Below the pieces are notes generated by a model that did no database searches, was not told the origin of the DNA, and was given only the letters and a program-made list of their open reading frames with translations. Positions 47,283-59,429 of a stretch of DNA of 64,000 nt are shown here, in pieces. This DNA is from Alligator mississippiensis. Its lineage: Eukaryota; Chordata; Crocodylia; Alligatoridae. How positions within the stretch are numbered: position 1 is the first letter of the stretch; each line of letters begins with the position of its first letter. Position numbers and translations under genes: made by a program. The DNA lies in contig NC_081835.1 of the NCBI RefSeq assembly GCF_030867095.1, positions 43,321,892-43,385,891 on the forward strand, in the 5' to 3' direction.

Positions 47283-48789
47283 GCCAGCTCAGCACCCACA
47301 AGACAGGTAAGCAGAGCTTAGCCTGCATCTGAGTACTCTCTAGCTGCAATAGGCAAAGTGACAGAGTAGTTGTGATATCCTGCTGCAGATCTAGAGGGGC
47401 AAGTTCAAGTTTTGCTACACAAGTGAGCACTCTAGTACTGACCACTCTAGCGGACCCAGCTAGAAAAAAGTACCTACCCATGCTGGCTGGGGACTCCAAG
47501 GTGGTTGGATCTGATGACAGCTACAGCAGTCCCTTGTGTGCCTTAACTGTTAGCCCAATGGATTGGTGAACTCCGGACCTTCCAACTGGGTGTCTAGCCC
47601 TAGCATCTGCCCATTGCCACTGTTCTCTGCATGGGGACAGAAAAGTGCTTGCTTTCATTTTAAAGGTCCTTGCTGCTCTGTGCTCCCACCAGAGAATGTG
47701 CCTGACACATTGTGCAAGATCCTTGATTTCTGTGACTGTCTTTAGTTTGCAGGGAAGTTCATTCTACAGCCTCAGGCTAGCCCCTGAGAAAGTGCCAGTT
47801 CCCCAAAGATGGGCGTGACACTAACATTTTGCTGTGTAACAGGAACAATCTTCAATCATCTTCATCACAGAGTTTCTGCTAATGGGCTGCAGGAAACCTT
47901 GAAGGACTGACACTTGACTACATGTCCTGCAGGAAGTGATACAGGGAGCAGAGGACAGGAGCAATGGTCTCAGAGTAGCCCACTTGCCTGAGGAGTGTTC
48001 TGTCCCTGATGAAGCTACCCCAGGGCTGAAGGCTTCACACCTAGGTGTAGTGCACTGCTGCAGGCCAGCTGAGTGGTGCCACAGGTGCGGAAGCCTGATG
48101 CTACGTCACTGTCCACCAGGTGAGGATGGAGGTTTCTGGCTGAGTGCAGATGGCAGGGAGTGCCAGTCAAGCATGTTGCTCTGAAATAGCCCCAAGAAAT
48201 TCCAGAGAAACTATGGGTGAATTCACCAGCCATGGGTGCCCACCTTTGACCCAAGGAGACAGCCTGAAAACTCCTTCAAGTGTTCCCCTCTCTCCACCTG
48301 CAGCACTTCTACTTTGCTTGGGTTCATTTTAAACCAGCTTCCTTCACTCATAAGATGCTGTAATCCAAGTCCTGGGCCATCTTGGTACTGGGGATGGCAG
48401 CAGGTGGTAACACAGATGCTGCTCTGAGCCATGCTGAGGAGCATGACCACCCTATGTTTTCTGCTGCTGACACACAGCACCATGATGGGCATTTGCTGCC
48501 TTTGCCTCCAGCTGGAATCCCATGTCTGGATGATTGTTCTTCAAGGGGCAGGTGTCAGGGCAATGGGTGTTCCCCTCTCTGCCAGTATACTGGCATTGCA
48601 AGGGCTCAGGGATAGTACCAGTAGGATCACAGAAAGCTCTGACATACAGCGGGTTGTAAATCCCAGCAGGCACTGCATCCATTCCACAATCTGTCAGAAA
48701 TCAAGACCGCAATATTTCATGGGCAGCTCAAGCAGCAACTGCCTCCAACACCAAGGCTTGCCCAGACTGGGCCCCAGTCACAAACCTGG

Positions 48790-49090
48790 ATCTGTGTAAT
48801 TCATATCAAGAGAGCAGGTACAAACCTTCCCCAATATGCCAATGCAGAGTGTGCATAATCTCTGTATGCCAGCCAGCTCACAGTGCACAAATTCACCAGC
48901 TGACCAATGCTGAACACATACAAAATTGAGTTCATGTGGCTCCTGGCTTGCAATGCTGAGTATATGCATCTCCCAGTGTGCCAACACTGTGTGTATCTGT
49001 CTACTGGCACACAGAACAGTATGCACATGGCCTGTGACATGTCAACACAGAGCACACACCTCTCAGTATGTCAGTACCTACTATATTGCC
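48790..49090. repeat. degenerate minisatellite, intron 3
   Basis: Recurring phrases (ccagtgtgccaacactg, gtatgccagc, gtatgtcagtac, caatgctgag) are spaced about 45-60 bases apart. The unit is old and diverged. Confidence 0.45.
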
Positions 49091-49574
49091 ACACAGTAGC
49101 CAAAGCAAATGCCAGGATTCAGACCGATTAATATTATATTAGAGGATTAGAAAGGCTAAATTCAGACTTCAGTCCAGGTGCAATTTTATTATTTCATTAA
49201 ATCTCCAGAGCAAATTCAACCCTGTGTTATATTCTGGGCATCCCAGGGAGCCAGTGGGTTTGAACAGGGCTGTAGTCAGGGCAGAACTTGATTTTAATTC
49301 CCTCTGACCTCTGTAACATGACATAAGTATCTATCCATCCAGCAGGATCCTGCTGGGTCTTAGGTATGGATATATGTAATCTGCTACCCACCTCTGTAGA
49401 TCACGTCTCCCTCTGCACAGCCATCCATCCAAGTTCTTGATCACTACCCTTGTATCTGAGTTATTTCTGTTCACCTGTTGAACCTGAGCCATCCAAGGTG
49501 CAGCCCTGATGAGCTGTGTTGCACCACTCCCCACCACCTGCTTCCCCAGAAGAGAACACAGAGAGCCCCACTTA

Positions 49575-49721
<147 letters not shown>

Positions 49722-50735
49722 TCACAATCAGCCTCGCCCCAGACTGTGAGCATTGGGATACGCCCCTGTGGAATCAATGTACCCCAATTACCTACCGTAC
49801 TGAAAGAGTGATGGATTCAGTACACCCCTTCTAACTCCCCATGAAGCTAAGTTTTTATACTGTGCCCATCAGCAGAACTCCTGGGCACATTAGCAGTGCC
49901 ATATTAGCAAACCCCATCCCCAGGCCATTTCCTAAACCATGCTTGTTCTTCCTTCCCAAGACAGCCTGGATTTTAACCTCTAATGCCTCCTCCTCTTCTA
50001 CTACTTTCTCCCTTCTTCCTCTGTGCTGTTGCTCCCCCTGGTGAATGTGTCAAAGTTTTCCTTCCAGCCCCCTGCCACCCCAGAGGATATGAACTTGCTG
50101 CAGGCCTGTCGGGGAATCTCAGCCCTTAAGTCATGCTATGGCTACTTGTGCTTTTGGCTCTGAAGGGCCTGACTGGTGCATCAGCCATGATGGCTGCCAG
50201 AGTAATGGAACCAGTCCCTGCCATGGGTACCAGCTGGTGCTCAACCCAGTGCCAAACATGAAAGCACCTGTCCCTTAAGCCAAAGGAGAAACTCCATGGG
50301 TTGGGAACAGTAGGATGCTTACAACCTCTATTGGTGCCCACCTTTAAAGTGGTAATATGTCATAGGTACTGAACCACAGGGGGACTCTCACCCAGAGGAC
50401 CCTGTAAAATCTCTTCACCCATCTGTGCCCCCTAGAATGGGCCCTGAGGGCACATGTGGGGCGGACTGTACTGGAACTGAATTCCTGTGTCTCACTGGAA
50501 TAGGCTCTGTGTGCAGCCCCAGGGGCGGAAGGACCAGCCCTGGGTCTGTGAGTCTGTCCTCTCACTCTGCACAACAGACTATGCCTCTGCCTGCTTGGGC
50601 CTCCTAAGCCTGTCTCCACTCTTGTCACTGCAGCTAAGGGCACTGGGTCTCTGCCTTGCACGGGAGCCAGCATCTCAGCCAGAAGCACAAGCTGCAGCCT
50701 CTACCTCCAGTTCTCTCACCCTTGTCCTGACTTAC

Positions 50736-50820
50736 ATCTGTGAAGTGGGTTTGCTTCTTGTCGGGGCCATGAGGCAGGAACTCCTCCATCTCTGCCACGG
50801 TGGGCTGGTTCTCATCAAAC
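50736..50820 (-). CDS. SLC38A3: SLC38A3 coding exon 2
   Basis: Completes Arg34 and encodes residues 35-62, ending in phase 0. FDENQPTVAEMEEFLPHGPD, then KKQTHFTD, is part of the cytosolic N-terminal tail. Only HFTD, just before the FEGKTSFG block of the next exon, is clearly shared with mammals; the rest is diverged. The acceptor is gttccag and the donor gtaagt. Confidence 0.9.
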
Positions 50821-51436
50821 CTGGAACAAGGTGTTAGGGAGAAAACAGATATAAACTGTCTATTGTGATGCCAATGCTTCCCCACCTGCACTCCCAGGTC
50901 AGCTGCTTGCTGCCAGGCTGGCCACTGCCCAGGGCCTTCTCCTCAAGACTGTGGGAAGGAAGGGACCAAGCTACTGCAGCTTTTCCATTGTCACAGGGGT
51001 GGAAAATTGCATTGGATCTGGATTCCCCCAGCATTGTCCCTTCAGGACATTCCCTACAGAAGGAAAGTAGAGCAGGGTGAGTGACCATGGCACCAACCCT
51101 GTGCCCTCCACACAGGAGCAGATGGAAGGCTGCCTCCAGGGTGAGAGAGCACCATGACAGAGAAGGGAAGCCTAGAGAGAAGAAGTGTCCCTATCTGAGT
51201 GCACCAGGCAGATCTGGGTTAGGGGCCGCTGCTCAATCTCTGACTCCCAGGAGGTGAGACAGTTGTGCCACAGGGAGGGAAGAGCAGGCGTGAGGACACA
51301 GTGCAGGCAGGCCAGATGGAGGGGTCACTGGAGCAGCCAGGCTGGGGTGCCAGCACTTGTGCTGTGAAGAACCTCCCTTACCTCATGTTTGGGAATGTGA
51401 CACTAGCCCACCATGCTCTGGCCACTAGGACACACT

Positions 51437-51769
51437 GGGCCCATTTACACATGCGCATTTTACTGCATAGTAACCAAGATTACTGTGCAGCAAATATGGT
51501 GACTCATGCCTACTTGAGCATAAATTTGATACCTGCATCATGCAGATATAAAATTTGTGCCCAATTAGTTACTGCGCAGTAATGCACATGTAGACAACTT
51601 ACTGCGCAGTAACACTGTGTGCGTGGACTGACTTGGGTTTAACTTTAGTCCCAAGTCAGTCCACACACAGTGTTAATGTGCTTTAACACCTGCACATGTA
51701 GATGCCAGCCTGTTCCTGCTTACTACACAGTAAATTTAAGCCGGCATAAATGCATGTGTAGACACACCT
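51437..51769. mobile_element. palindromic MITE in intron 1
   Basis: A whole-length imperfect palindrome. The outer ends read ccatttacacatgcgcattt and, inverted, gtgtctacacatgcattta. The centre is a hairpin (gtggactgacttggg ... cccaagtcagtccac, about 51625-51663). TTACTGCGCAGTAA-type blocks recur along both arms. Length is about 333 bp. There is no frame and no clear target duplication. Confidence 0.72.
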
Positions 51770-52039
51770 ACTGTGGCACCCACAAGGAAATCTGTACAAA
51801 TCAGAAGACTAGGGGTTGGGTAGAAGAGTATCAAAACAGCTAGGAGATGGGGTAGGCCGCATTCATCACTCAGCCAAGGGTGGCCCCCTGCCAGCTCTGC
51901 AGGAACAAGGCTCTGAGGCCTCCTACATCTCCTGGTCAGGGCATTTTCCCTGATATCTAGCCCCAGTTGCTTTGTTGTGTAATTTTGACAAGGCTGAAAA
52001 GCCCAGCAGCGATCACAGCCACATTGCACTTGGTGCTGT

Positions 52040-52170
52040 ATGCCTGCACCTGCCACAATCTCAAAAGACTGAGGCAGGGAGTGAGAAAGATCTTATCCAA
52101 GGTCATACAGCATATCGATACCCAGGAACAGAGCCCAGGTGTTCTGGATCCCAATCTAATGTTAAGCACC
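52040..52170. mobile_element. MIR-like SINE fragment
   Basis: It contains agactgaggcagggagtgag, ccaaggtcatacagcatatc and cagagcccaggtgttctgga in MIR 3'-half order. It is diverged. Confidence 0.45.
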
Positions 52171-52404
52171 TGCCATTATCCCTGGTGACTTGGCTTTGCC
52201 GCAGGCTCTGTAGCTCTTCTCCATCTTGGAAACAGATTCTTCTTAATCTGGACCAAGGCCACTGTCTGCAAACTGCCCTGCTCAGAGGCCTGCTGCTCTG
52301 CTCCTGTTCCCTGAAGCTCTTGCTTGGCCAAGCTGGACATATTTAGCCCCATCTCCTTAAATCACCCTCTCCCTCCTCTTCTCTGAACTCTGAGCCATGT
52401 AGCT

Positions 52405-52530
52405 TCCCCATTTGAAGGTGCCCAGAACTGTACGTAATGTTCTAGCTGCTGTTTTACCAGAACGGAATTATTAGCCCCCTGCTCTGTGGCAAGATGTCCC
52501 TACAGTGCAGAATCACATTAGCTATCTTGG
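52405..52530 (-). mobile_element. CR1 fragment, antisense
   Basis: It reads ggtgcccagaactgtacgta, then gttctagctgctgttttacc, gaattattagccc and agctatcttggcagcc. This is the order of the antisense CR1 thumb region (compare 57885-58005). Only about 125 bp are present. Confidence 0.6.
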
Positions 52531-53122
52531 CAGCCTGTAGCTGAGCCCTGTGGGGCCTGGCACTGGAACAGCATGGGGGAGGAAGGACTGAGAGGCATTA
52601 ACAGAACTGGTGAGGGAGGGGCCAAGGGGTTCTATATCAGAATTGAAGGGCATGGCCAGAGCTTTGGGAAGAAGCCAAGGCTGCAACAGTTGGGAACAGA
52701 GGGATTCTGACAGAGCTATGCATGAGGAGACCCCAGCAGGTCCAACTTGAGAGACGCAGGAAGGGCTGAAAGGAAAAGGCTGCATAGCACTTGTCCTCCC
52801 TATGTTTGGCTCCATTGTTCCCCACGACTGGCAGCAGCAGGATGGAACTTGGCACCTCTGGATCTTAATGTATGAGCCTCTTTAGCTTGCACTCTGGCAG
52901 GTCAGGCTGTAGCAGGCTTATAACAGCCACACTGTCCAGGCACAACTAGAAGGGGCAAATCACCACCCTGAAAAATGTAAGTGACATAAAGACTAGACTC
53001 CCCTCTCCTAAACAGAGTGGGGCCATGTCTCTGGAGCAGGTGATGTGAGAATATCTCCATCTCTGGGAGTCTCCTGAGTCCAGTCAGAGCAACCCCTGCC
53101 CACCCTGCTGTGCTGTGTTTAC

Positions 53123-53223
53123 CTGTCAGAGGGGATGGCTGAGGCATTCATAGCTGCACTGTGTTTCCCATTGGGCACCAGCTCCACCATCTCTGTCTGG
53201 ATGGGAATCTCTGTGGAGTCCAT
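53123..53223 (-). CDS. SLC38A3: SLC38A3 coding exon 1 (start codon)
   Basis: The ATG is at 53223-53221. Encodes residues 1-33 and two bases of Arg34, ending at donor gtaaac. MDSTEIPIQTEMVELVPNGK matches the SNAT3 N-terminus, where PxQTEMVELVPNGKHS is the recognisable core; four to five extra residues precede it compared with mammals. The bases just upstream (ctgctgccacag before ATG) look like a splice acceptor, so the 5' UTR may lie in a separate upstream exon. If instead the exon extends upstream, that part is 5' UTR. Confidence 0.92.
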
Positions 53224-54520
53224 CTGTGGCAGCAGGCTTGAGATTGAGCTCACTCTCTCTGTCAGTGCTCCGGGCTGGTGGCAGGAGGGGGAGTTGGATT
53301 TACTGTAGATTCAGGTTTCAAGCTCTTGGTCTGGAAAGGAAAGAAAGCTGGGTGGGTTCCTGCCCTTCAGAGACCCTGGGGAATGGCACCTTCCCAAGGG
53401 GCCAGTCCAGAAGACCACAGCTGGGCTCATCCCCATCCTGTTCCCAGATGGGTGAGGCCTGAAGTGGTAAGCTGGGCTGTACAGCACTGTGATTCCAAAC
53501 AGAAATTTGTCCAGGCCACAGGCCTGACATTATCCAGACCTACCCAAAATATCCACCTTTGTCCTGACATCCAGATCCAAATGGCACATGTGGAAATGTC
53601 AGCAGGGTCACCCAGCAGTCAGCTGGCACCCAGAACCCCTTTCCTTATTTAGATGAGAGCCGAACCAGAATAGTCAGAGGGCCATACACCTCCCTTGGAG
53701 TGCTGACTATGGTACACATTAACTGATCTGATCACATCCAGCTGCTAAGGAGATGTTCACTTCACCCTGAAGCCTCCTGAAGGGGGCTTTCCTTTGTAGG
53801 AGGCAAGCTCACTGTCTGAGATGGAACAGCTGGAGGGCCAGCTGGTTGATCCATGTGCTGCCCACATCCCAGGCAGCAGGTACATCTCAGTCTGATCTGC
53901 CACATTCTGCCACCTACCCCAAAGTGGAGCTGTACAAAGAACAATCAGAGAGTCATCCAAAGCCATGTGCTGAACCCACAAAACAGCTGATTGCTGGATG
54001 AAATATTCCCTGATATGTCAGGCAATGACAAGGACATGGATGATTAGGGCTTGATACTAGAGTTATGAGCCAGGGAGGAATCTTGAAAGTGTATCCGATG
54101 TTTCATTGACAGTTGTTTCCGCACCTGAGTTAACATTCACCTGAGTTAATGTTTTTACACCTAAGTTAATGTTTTTTAGCCAGAATTAAAAACATTCTGC
54201 AGGGCTGTCAAATAGGAGTTACATTACCAAGAGCAGCTAACAGAGGGCAAAATTGCAGAAAAAAAGAACAGTTTGATTAGATTAAGACCATTAAAAAGGA
54301 GAGGCTTCCTTTTTAACATCTGTGGAATGAAGAGTTTAGAGAGAATCAGGCAGATTATAATGAGCCATGGAGTCAAGCGATTCCTTCACTGCTGCCTGAA
54401 CTTTGGGTGGAACAGAAATCAAAGGAGGGTGCAACTGCACCATTGCACCCCCCACATCTGCCCTGATGGTTACTAAGACACATGTGAGACAGGAAAGTCA
54501 AGAGCAGGAAGCAGCGATCC
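53224..54520. other. upstream flank, nothing recognised
   Basis: Either intron 0 of SLC38A3 or the 5' flank. No CpG-rich promoter and no second conserved exon could be seen. A set of near repeats (cctgagttaatgtttttac / cacctaagttaatg) lies at about 54125-54175. Confidence 0.35.
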
Positions 54521-54534
54521 AGATGGGGTCACTA

Positions 54535-54735
54535 GCCAAGGGTTCTGGAGCATGCAGCCATCACTGTAAGGGACTAGGATATGGGCAATCATTGAACTAA
54601 AGCCACAAGCCAGGAGACAGCTATGAGGAGACAAGGGTCTGGTTTGGAGTCAGAAGCAATGAGCTGGTGGTCAGGGACCAGAAACTAGCAGCTAGACATA
54701 AATTTGGGCTGCAGCTGGGAGCTGACTAAGGCCTA
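54535..54735 (+). repeat. diverged duplicated segment, copy 1
   Basis: Matches 55428-55608 in the same direction with shared blocks gggttctggagca, ctgtaaggga, gaactaaagcca, gtctgg(t)ttggagtcagaag and agctagacat. The separation is about 890 bp. The unit may come from an LTR element (cctgacagtacccccatccc lies between the copies), but no coding relics were found. Confidence 0.6.
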
Positions 54736-55427
54736 GGAACCAGGAACCAGGAATAAGGAACATGGAACCAGGATACAGGCAAGGGCCAGGAGCCACTTAG
54801 AGAGGCATCTATCCTGTTGAGTAGCCTGAGGAGTACTGGAAGGTCATGGCTACTAATATCCAGGCAGCCACACCTAGGTGGGTAATGATAATGACCAAAC
54901 AGTGAGTAGTTGGGCTACTAGCAGTCAGGCCTACTCTAGCAATAAGGGTCGAGGGGGCTAAAGCCTGCCTTCTGCTCTGTTTCCTGACAGTACCCCCATC
55001 CCTAGAGCTCCTCAGGTTCCATGTGTCTGGATTCCAGGACTTCAGGGTCTTCTAGATTTCACAGTTGGCCAGAAATCCCTATGCAGGTCTGGGATGTGGA
55101 CAGTCCAGGCTTTCACAGGAAGCAGGACCTGGTCTCCCAGGTCAGGGGAATTAGGCATACTTTCACAGTTCAGGGAAAGACTCTGTTGCTCTGCTGCTCC
55201 TCTTAAAGAGGATACTCAAACTGTCAGGGGATGAGTGGGACAAAGACATTAAGGGCTTGATGCTATTGTCATGAGCAGACAAGGTCAGGAAGCAAAGGTC
55301 CTAACTAGAGTCAGAAGTGAAGTGATCAGGAGCAAGTAGGTCAGAAGGCTGAAGTCTGTTAGGGACCAAGACATGCATGGTCACTAAGACAGGTCCAAGT
55401 GGCATAAGAAGAAGGATCCAGAACTCG

Positions 55428-55608
55428 GGTTCTGGAGCAAGCAGCTGCAGCTGTAAGGGACCAGGACATGGCCAAATGTTGAACTAAAGCCAGAAGCTGG
55501 CTGTGAGGAGACAGAAGTCTAGTCTGGAGTCAGAAGCAAGAAACTGGTGATAAGGGTGGAACTAGGAGCTAGACATGGATTCAGGCTACATCTAGGAGCC
55601 AAACTAGG
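55428..55608 (+). repeat. diverged duplicated segment, copy 2
   Basis: The second copy of the segment at 54535-54735, with many substitutions and small gaps. See that entry for the shared blocks. Confidence 0.6.
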
Positions 55609-56508
55609 AGCTGGGGCAATTGGGAACCACAGAGACAGCAGCTGTAATGAGCAGCAGCTGGGGGAAGGGAGGGGAGGGGGAAGAGCTGCTGAGCATGGAG
55701 GCAGAGGGAGGGATGCCGAGAGCTGAGGGAATAGATTCTTACCTGATTCAGAAACTTAAAAAAGTCCCTAGCTGCTGCCTTGGTCTGGTCTGCCCATGCT
55801 GGCAGGGGAGAAGCTGGGAGTGGTGGTGCAACCACTCCTGCAGGGCTTGTCAATGCTCCTGCACCCCCGTTTACAAAATAATATATCTGCCCATCCTAAA
55901 GAGGCACTTAGCCCAGTGCAGAATGTCTTTCTGCTTCTGTTCCCCTGCTCCATTCCTGCTGTGACTGATCAATGCTCCACTCAGAGGCGTGTGCCCACGC
56001 ACCCTGCCGCTCCAACCTGATACTCAAGTGTCCAGATCTTGGGCTCATGCCTAGGCTGAGATGTTCGTGGGGGGCAAAGAACAGAATGTGGAGGTCTGAA
56101 TGCACCCTGGTACCACTGATGCCATCCCAGCTGCCACCTTCACATAGGCTTTGCCCCTGTGCATCACCCAGAATCCCTTGCCTCTGGGTGCATATCACAC
56201 CTACACACCACAGTGCCTGAAATCCAGGAGGTTGGTTACTGTAAGGGCTGGAAGGGACCTTGAAAGATCATTGAGTCCAACTCCCCTGCTCTGGGCAGGA
56301 ATACTGCTGAGATCAAATGATCCCAGCAGGGTGTCTGTCCGGTCTCCTCTTGAAGACTTCCAAGGTTGGGGACTGCACCACCTCCTTGGGAAGTCTATTC
56401 CAAATTCTGGTCACCCTTGCTGTAAAGAAGTCATTCCTTTCATCCAACCTGGAACCATCCTCTAACAGTTTATGGCAATTGCTCTTTGTTCTCCCCTGGG
56501 GCACCCTA

Positions 56509-57675
56509 GGGTGATTGTACACGTGATGGTGGGGCCATGTACATGTGAAAAAAAGTGATGAGAAATCATTTGTCTAAGATAATGGTGTCACCATGTAAAC
56601 ATGACAGTTTTTTTCACATTACAACTTATTTGAGCGTGGCAACTTAGACCACCTCAGATGTATTTTAGTTTAATTGAGGCAAATTGTCCTGTTGTGGATT
56701 TAAAAAATCATGCACTTGTACATGTCTGGCAGCCGGAGAAGGTGGCAGGGACGGTGCAAAGGGTGCTGGAAGCCTATGCAAGCTCACAGAAGCTTGAGCT
56801 TGGCGGGCTTCCAGCACCCTATTGTGCACTATCCCCACCACCTTCTCCAGGTGCCAGCACACCCCACCCTCCTGCTGCCTTCCCTAACTGCCCCAGGGGC
56901 AAGCCAGCCTGTTCCTGGGCAGTCCCAGGCAGCAGGAAGGTGGCAGGGACAGTGCATGGGGCATTGGAAGCCCGCCAAGCCTGAGCTTCCCTGAACATGC
57001 CTGGGCTTCCAATGCCCCATGCATCATTAGATGCTGGGTGCTGCCTGTGACCTGGGGCAACCCTGAGGGGTGCCACCGCCATGGAGGGAAGCACTGCCCC
57101 CCCTGCAGCCCAGGGGCTTCACAGCCCAGAAGCAGCTTGCACAGACAGGCTCCGCTGGGGAAAAAACAAAACAAAACAAAGCAACGAGGGGCCTGATCCT
57201 TTTTTTTCTTCCTCATGGAGCCCGCTTGTCTCTCCTGTGACAGGGGGCTGAGTGGCCCGCAAGCTGTGGGGGGCCCTGGACCTTCCCTCCGCAGGGACGG
57301 CACCTCCTGGGGCTGCCAGGGCGGGCTGCTATCTGGCAGATGCCACCTGGGGGGTGCTGCCACCTTGGAGAGAAGGTCCAGGGCCCCCTGCAGCTCAGGG
57401 GCTGCTGGCAGCTCGCACCCCAGTTGGAGAGGTGGGCAGCTCCATGAGGAAAAAAAATGATCTGGCCCCTCGTTGCTTTGGGGTTTTTTTCCTGGGTGGA
57501 GCTTGCCTGCAGCAGCAGGGGGGAGGGGGTGAGCTGACAGCAGGCCTTCACTCTTCCATCACAGTGATGGAAGCTCCTACATTGAAATGGTGGGTCACAA
57601 TTAAAAACCCGCAAATTAAAACCCCACCATTTCAAATTAGGGGAATTAAACCACTTCATGTGTACAAGCACTCCC
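56509..57675. mobile_element. TIR element with tandem hairpins, inside CR1
   Basis: The ends are inverted repeats: gggtgattgtacacgtga at left, and the right end inverts to gggagtgcttgtacacatga. CR1 sequence continues directly across the insert (caccctag before, agtgaacag after). The body is GC-rich with three foldbacks: arms about 56726-56775 with 56800-56855; 56952-56977 with 57000-57023; and about 57130-57315 with 57320-57520. There is no transposase frame. Open frames that cross the hairpins mirror each other on the two strands and are not genes. The superfamily is not assigned. Confidence 0.78.
57130..57520. repeat. near-perfectly abutting long hairpin
   Basis: Arms of about 190 bp lie almost back to back. 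Shared blocks in inverted order include gcaacgaggggcc, ctcatggagc, ggggccctggacctt and aaagcaacgagg. The loop is only a few tens of bases at most. This is part of the 56509-57675 element. Confidence 0.75.
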
Positions 57676-59284
57676 AGTGAACAGTTTTTCTCCCAGTTCC
57701 CGATATTCTTGCCTTACATACTTATAGATGGCCACCAAGTCCCCCCTCAGTCTTCTCCTCCCCAGGCTGAACAGTCCCAGATCCCATAGTCTTTCCTCAT
57801 GAGGTTTGCCTCCAGGCCCTTAATCACTCTTGCAGCCCTTCTCTGGACCCATTCAAGAGTCTCCATGGCTTTTATGAAGTGTGGTGCCCAGAACTGGACA
57901 TAGTGCTCCAGCTGGGGTCTCGCCAACGTCGAGTGAGGTAGTATCACTTCCTTAGCCCTGCTCGCGACACATCGGCTAATGCATCCCAGGATGCTATTAG
58001 CTCAATTGACTACACTGTCACACTGGTGGCTCATGTTCATCCTGTGTCATCAGCCATAACCCCAAGGTCCCTTTCAGCCATCGTGCTGGCCAGGACATTC
58101 TCCTCCAAACCTATATTCATGTTCCTAGTTACTTCTCCCCAGATGAAGCACTCTGCATTTATCCTTATTGAACTACATCCAGTTCCACTCTGCTCACCTT
58201 TCCAGTTTGCCTACATCCACTTGGATACACATCCTATCCCCTAGCATGCCCACTTTTTCCATAACTTAGTATTGTCCGCAAACTTGGTCGGGATGCTTTC
58301 CACATCCTCATCTAAATTGTTGATAAAGATGTTGAACAGCACGGGGCCAAGAACCAAACCCTGCAGGACATCTCTGACCACCTCCCGTCAAGATGATACA
58401 GACCCACCCACTAACACTCTCTGGGTTTGACCCCTTAGCCAATTCCCAACACACCTGACCATGGACTCTGCCAGCCCACAGTCCCCCAGTTTTTTTATAA
58501 GAGTGTCATGGGAGACCATATCAAAGGCCTTTTTAAAGTCCAAGTATATGACATCAACTGCATCTCCCACATCTAAGAGGTTCATAACTTGATCATAGAA
58601 GGAGACAAGGTTGGTTAGACACTACCTGCCTGCAATGAAATCATGTTGGCTATCTTTCAGCATCACGCATTCTGCCAGTCTCTCACAAATGGACTTCTTG
58701 ATATTTTTTTCCAAAATTTCACCCGATATCGAGGTCAAGCTGAGTGGCCTATAGTTTCCCAGATCCTCCCTGCTCCCCTTTAAGATTGGCACCACAATGG
58801 CCCTTTTCCAGACTTCTGGGACCTCTCCCAAGCACCACAAGTCTTCAAATACCTTCACCAACAGTCCCACAATAACTCCAGCCAATTCCCTCATCACCCT
58901 GAGGTGTAGTCCATCCAATCCTGCCAACTTAAAGACATTCAGCCGCTCTAAATGCTCCATCACCAGTTTGAAATCCTAGCCCAGGTTGCTTCCAGGGTTA
59001 CGTTGCCACCTCTCACCTGCCAAGCCAAGGGAGGAACACTTCCTGTACCAAGGAAAGCCTGTTGGGATGGGGGCAGAGTTTTCCTAAGAAATGCCCTGTA
59101 TCTTGGGAGATTCTTCCCCTGTAGCATTTGCTCGAGTATCAGCCTGGCCCCTTGTCTAATAGTTCATACCAACAGTTTTAGCTCTGGCAGCCCCTTCTTC
59201 ACATCCTTCCGGGCTGGCCAAAATGGGGTGATCATGCCTGGTAAAGACACAGGGTGCTGAGGAGAGCCCCTGAGAGGGTGACAT

Positions 59285-59420
59285 GGTGCTGAGAGCCAGG
59301 GAAGCAGATTTCTGTCCCCATCATCTGTGGTAGGAGAGCAAGTCATTTCCCTGCCCCATGCCTCAGTTTCCCCAGCTGTGTGGGGAAACTGAGGTACAGA
59401 CTACTTTGAGTTCTATGGTG
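59285..59420. mobile_element. MIR-like SINE fragment
   Basis: It contains atgcctcagtttccccagct, followed by a small local hairpin with ggggaaactgaggtacagac. It is short and diverged. Confidence 0.4.
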
Positions 59421-59429
59421 AGAAGCACT

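Larger units (their letters stand above)
56228..59160 (-). mobile_element. CR1 LINE, antisense, split by a 1.17-kb insert
   Basis: A minus-strand CR1. Its 3' end lies at the left (ggctggaagggaccttgaaa, ttgagtccaactcccctgct). Reading leftward from about 58960 it encodes the ORF2 RT: HLERLNVFKLAGLDGLHLR, then YRPLSLTSISGEILEK, then VIYLDFKKAFDMVSHDTLIK. Near 58275 the active-site box is changed to FADNTK. Stops occur throughout. The sequence is continuous except for 56509-57675. The upstream (right) limit near 59160 is approximate. Confidence 0.88.

Noticed and set aside
56884..57671. Minus-strand frames of 150-160 codons
   Set aside because: They run across the hairpins of the TIR element and mirror plus-strand frames. 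There is no transposase motif.
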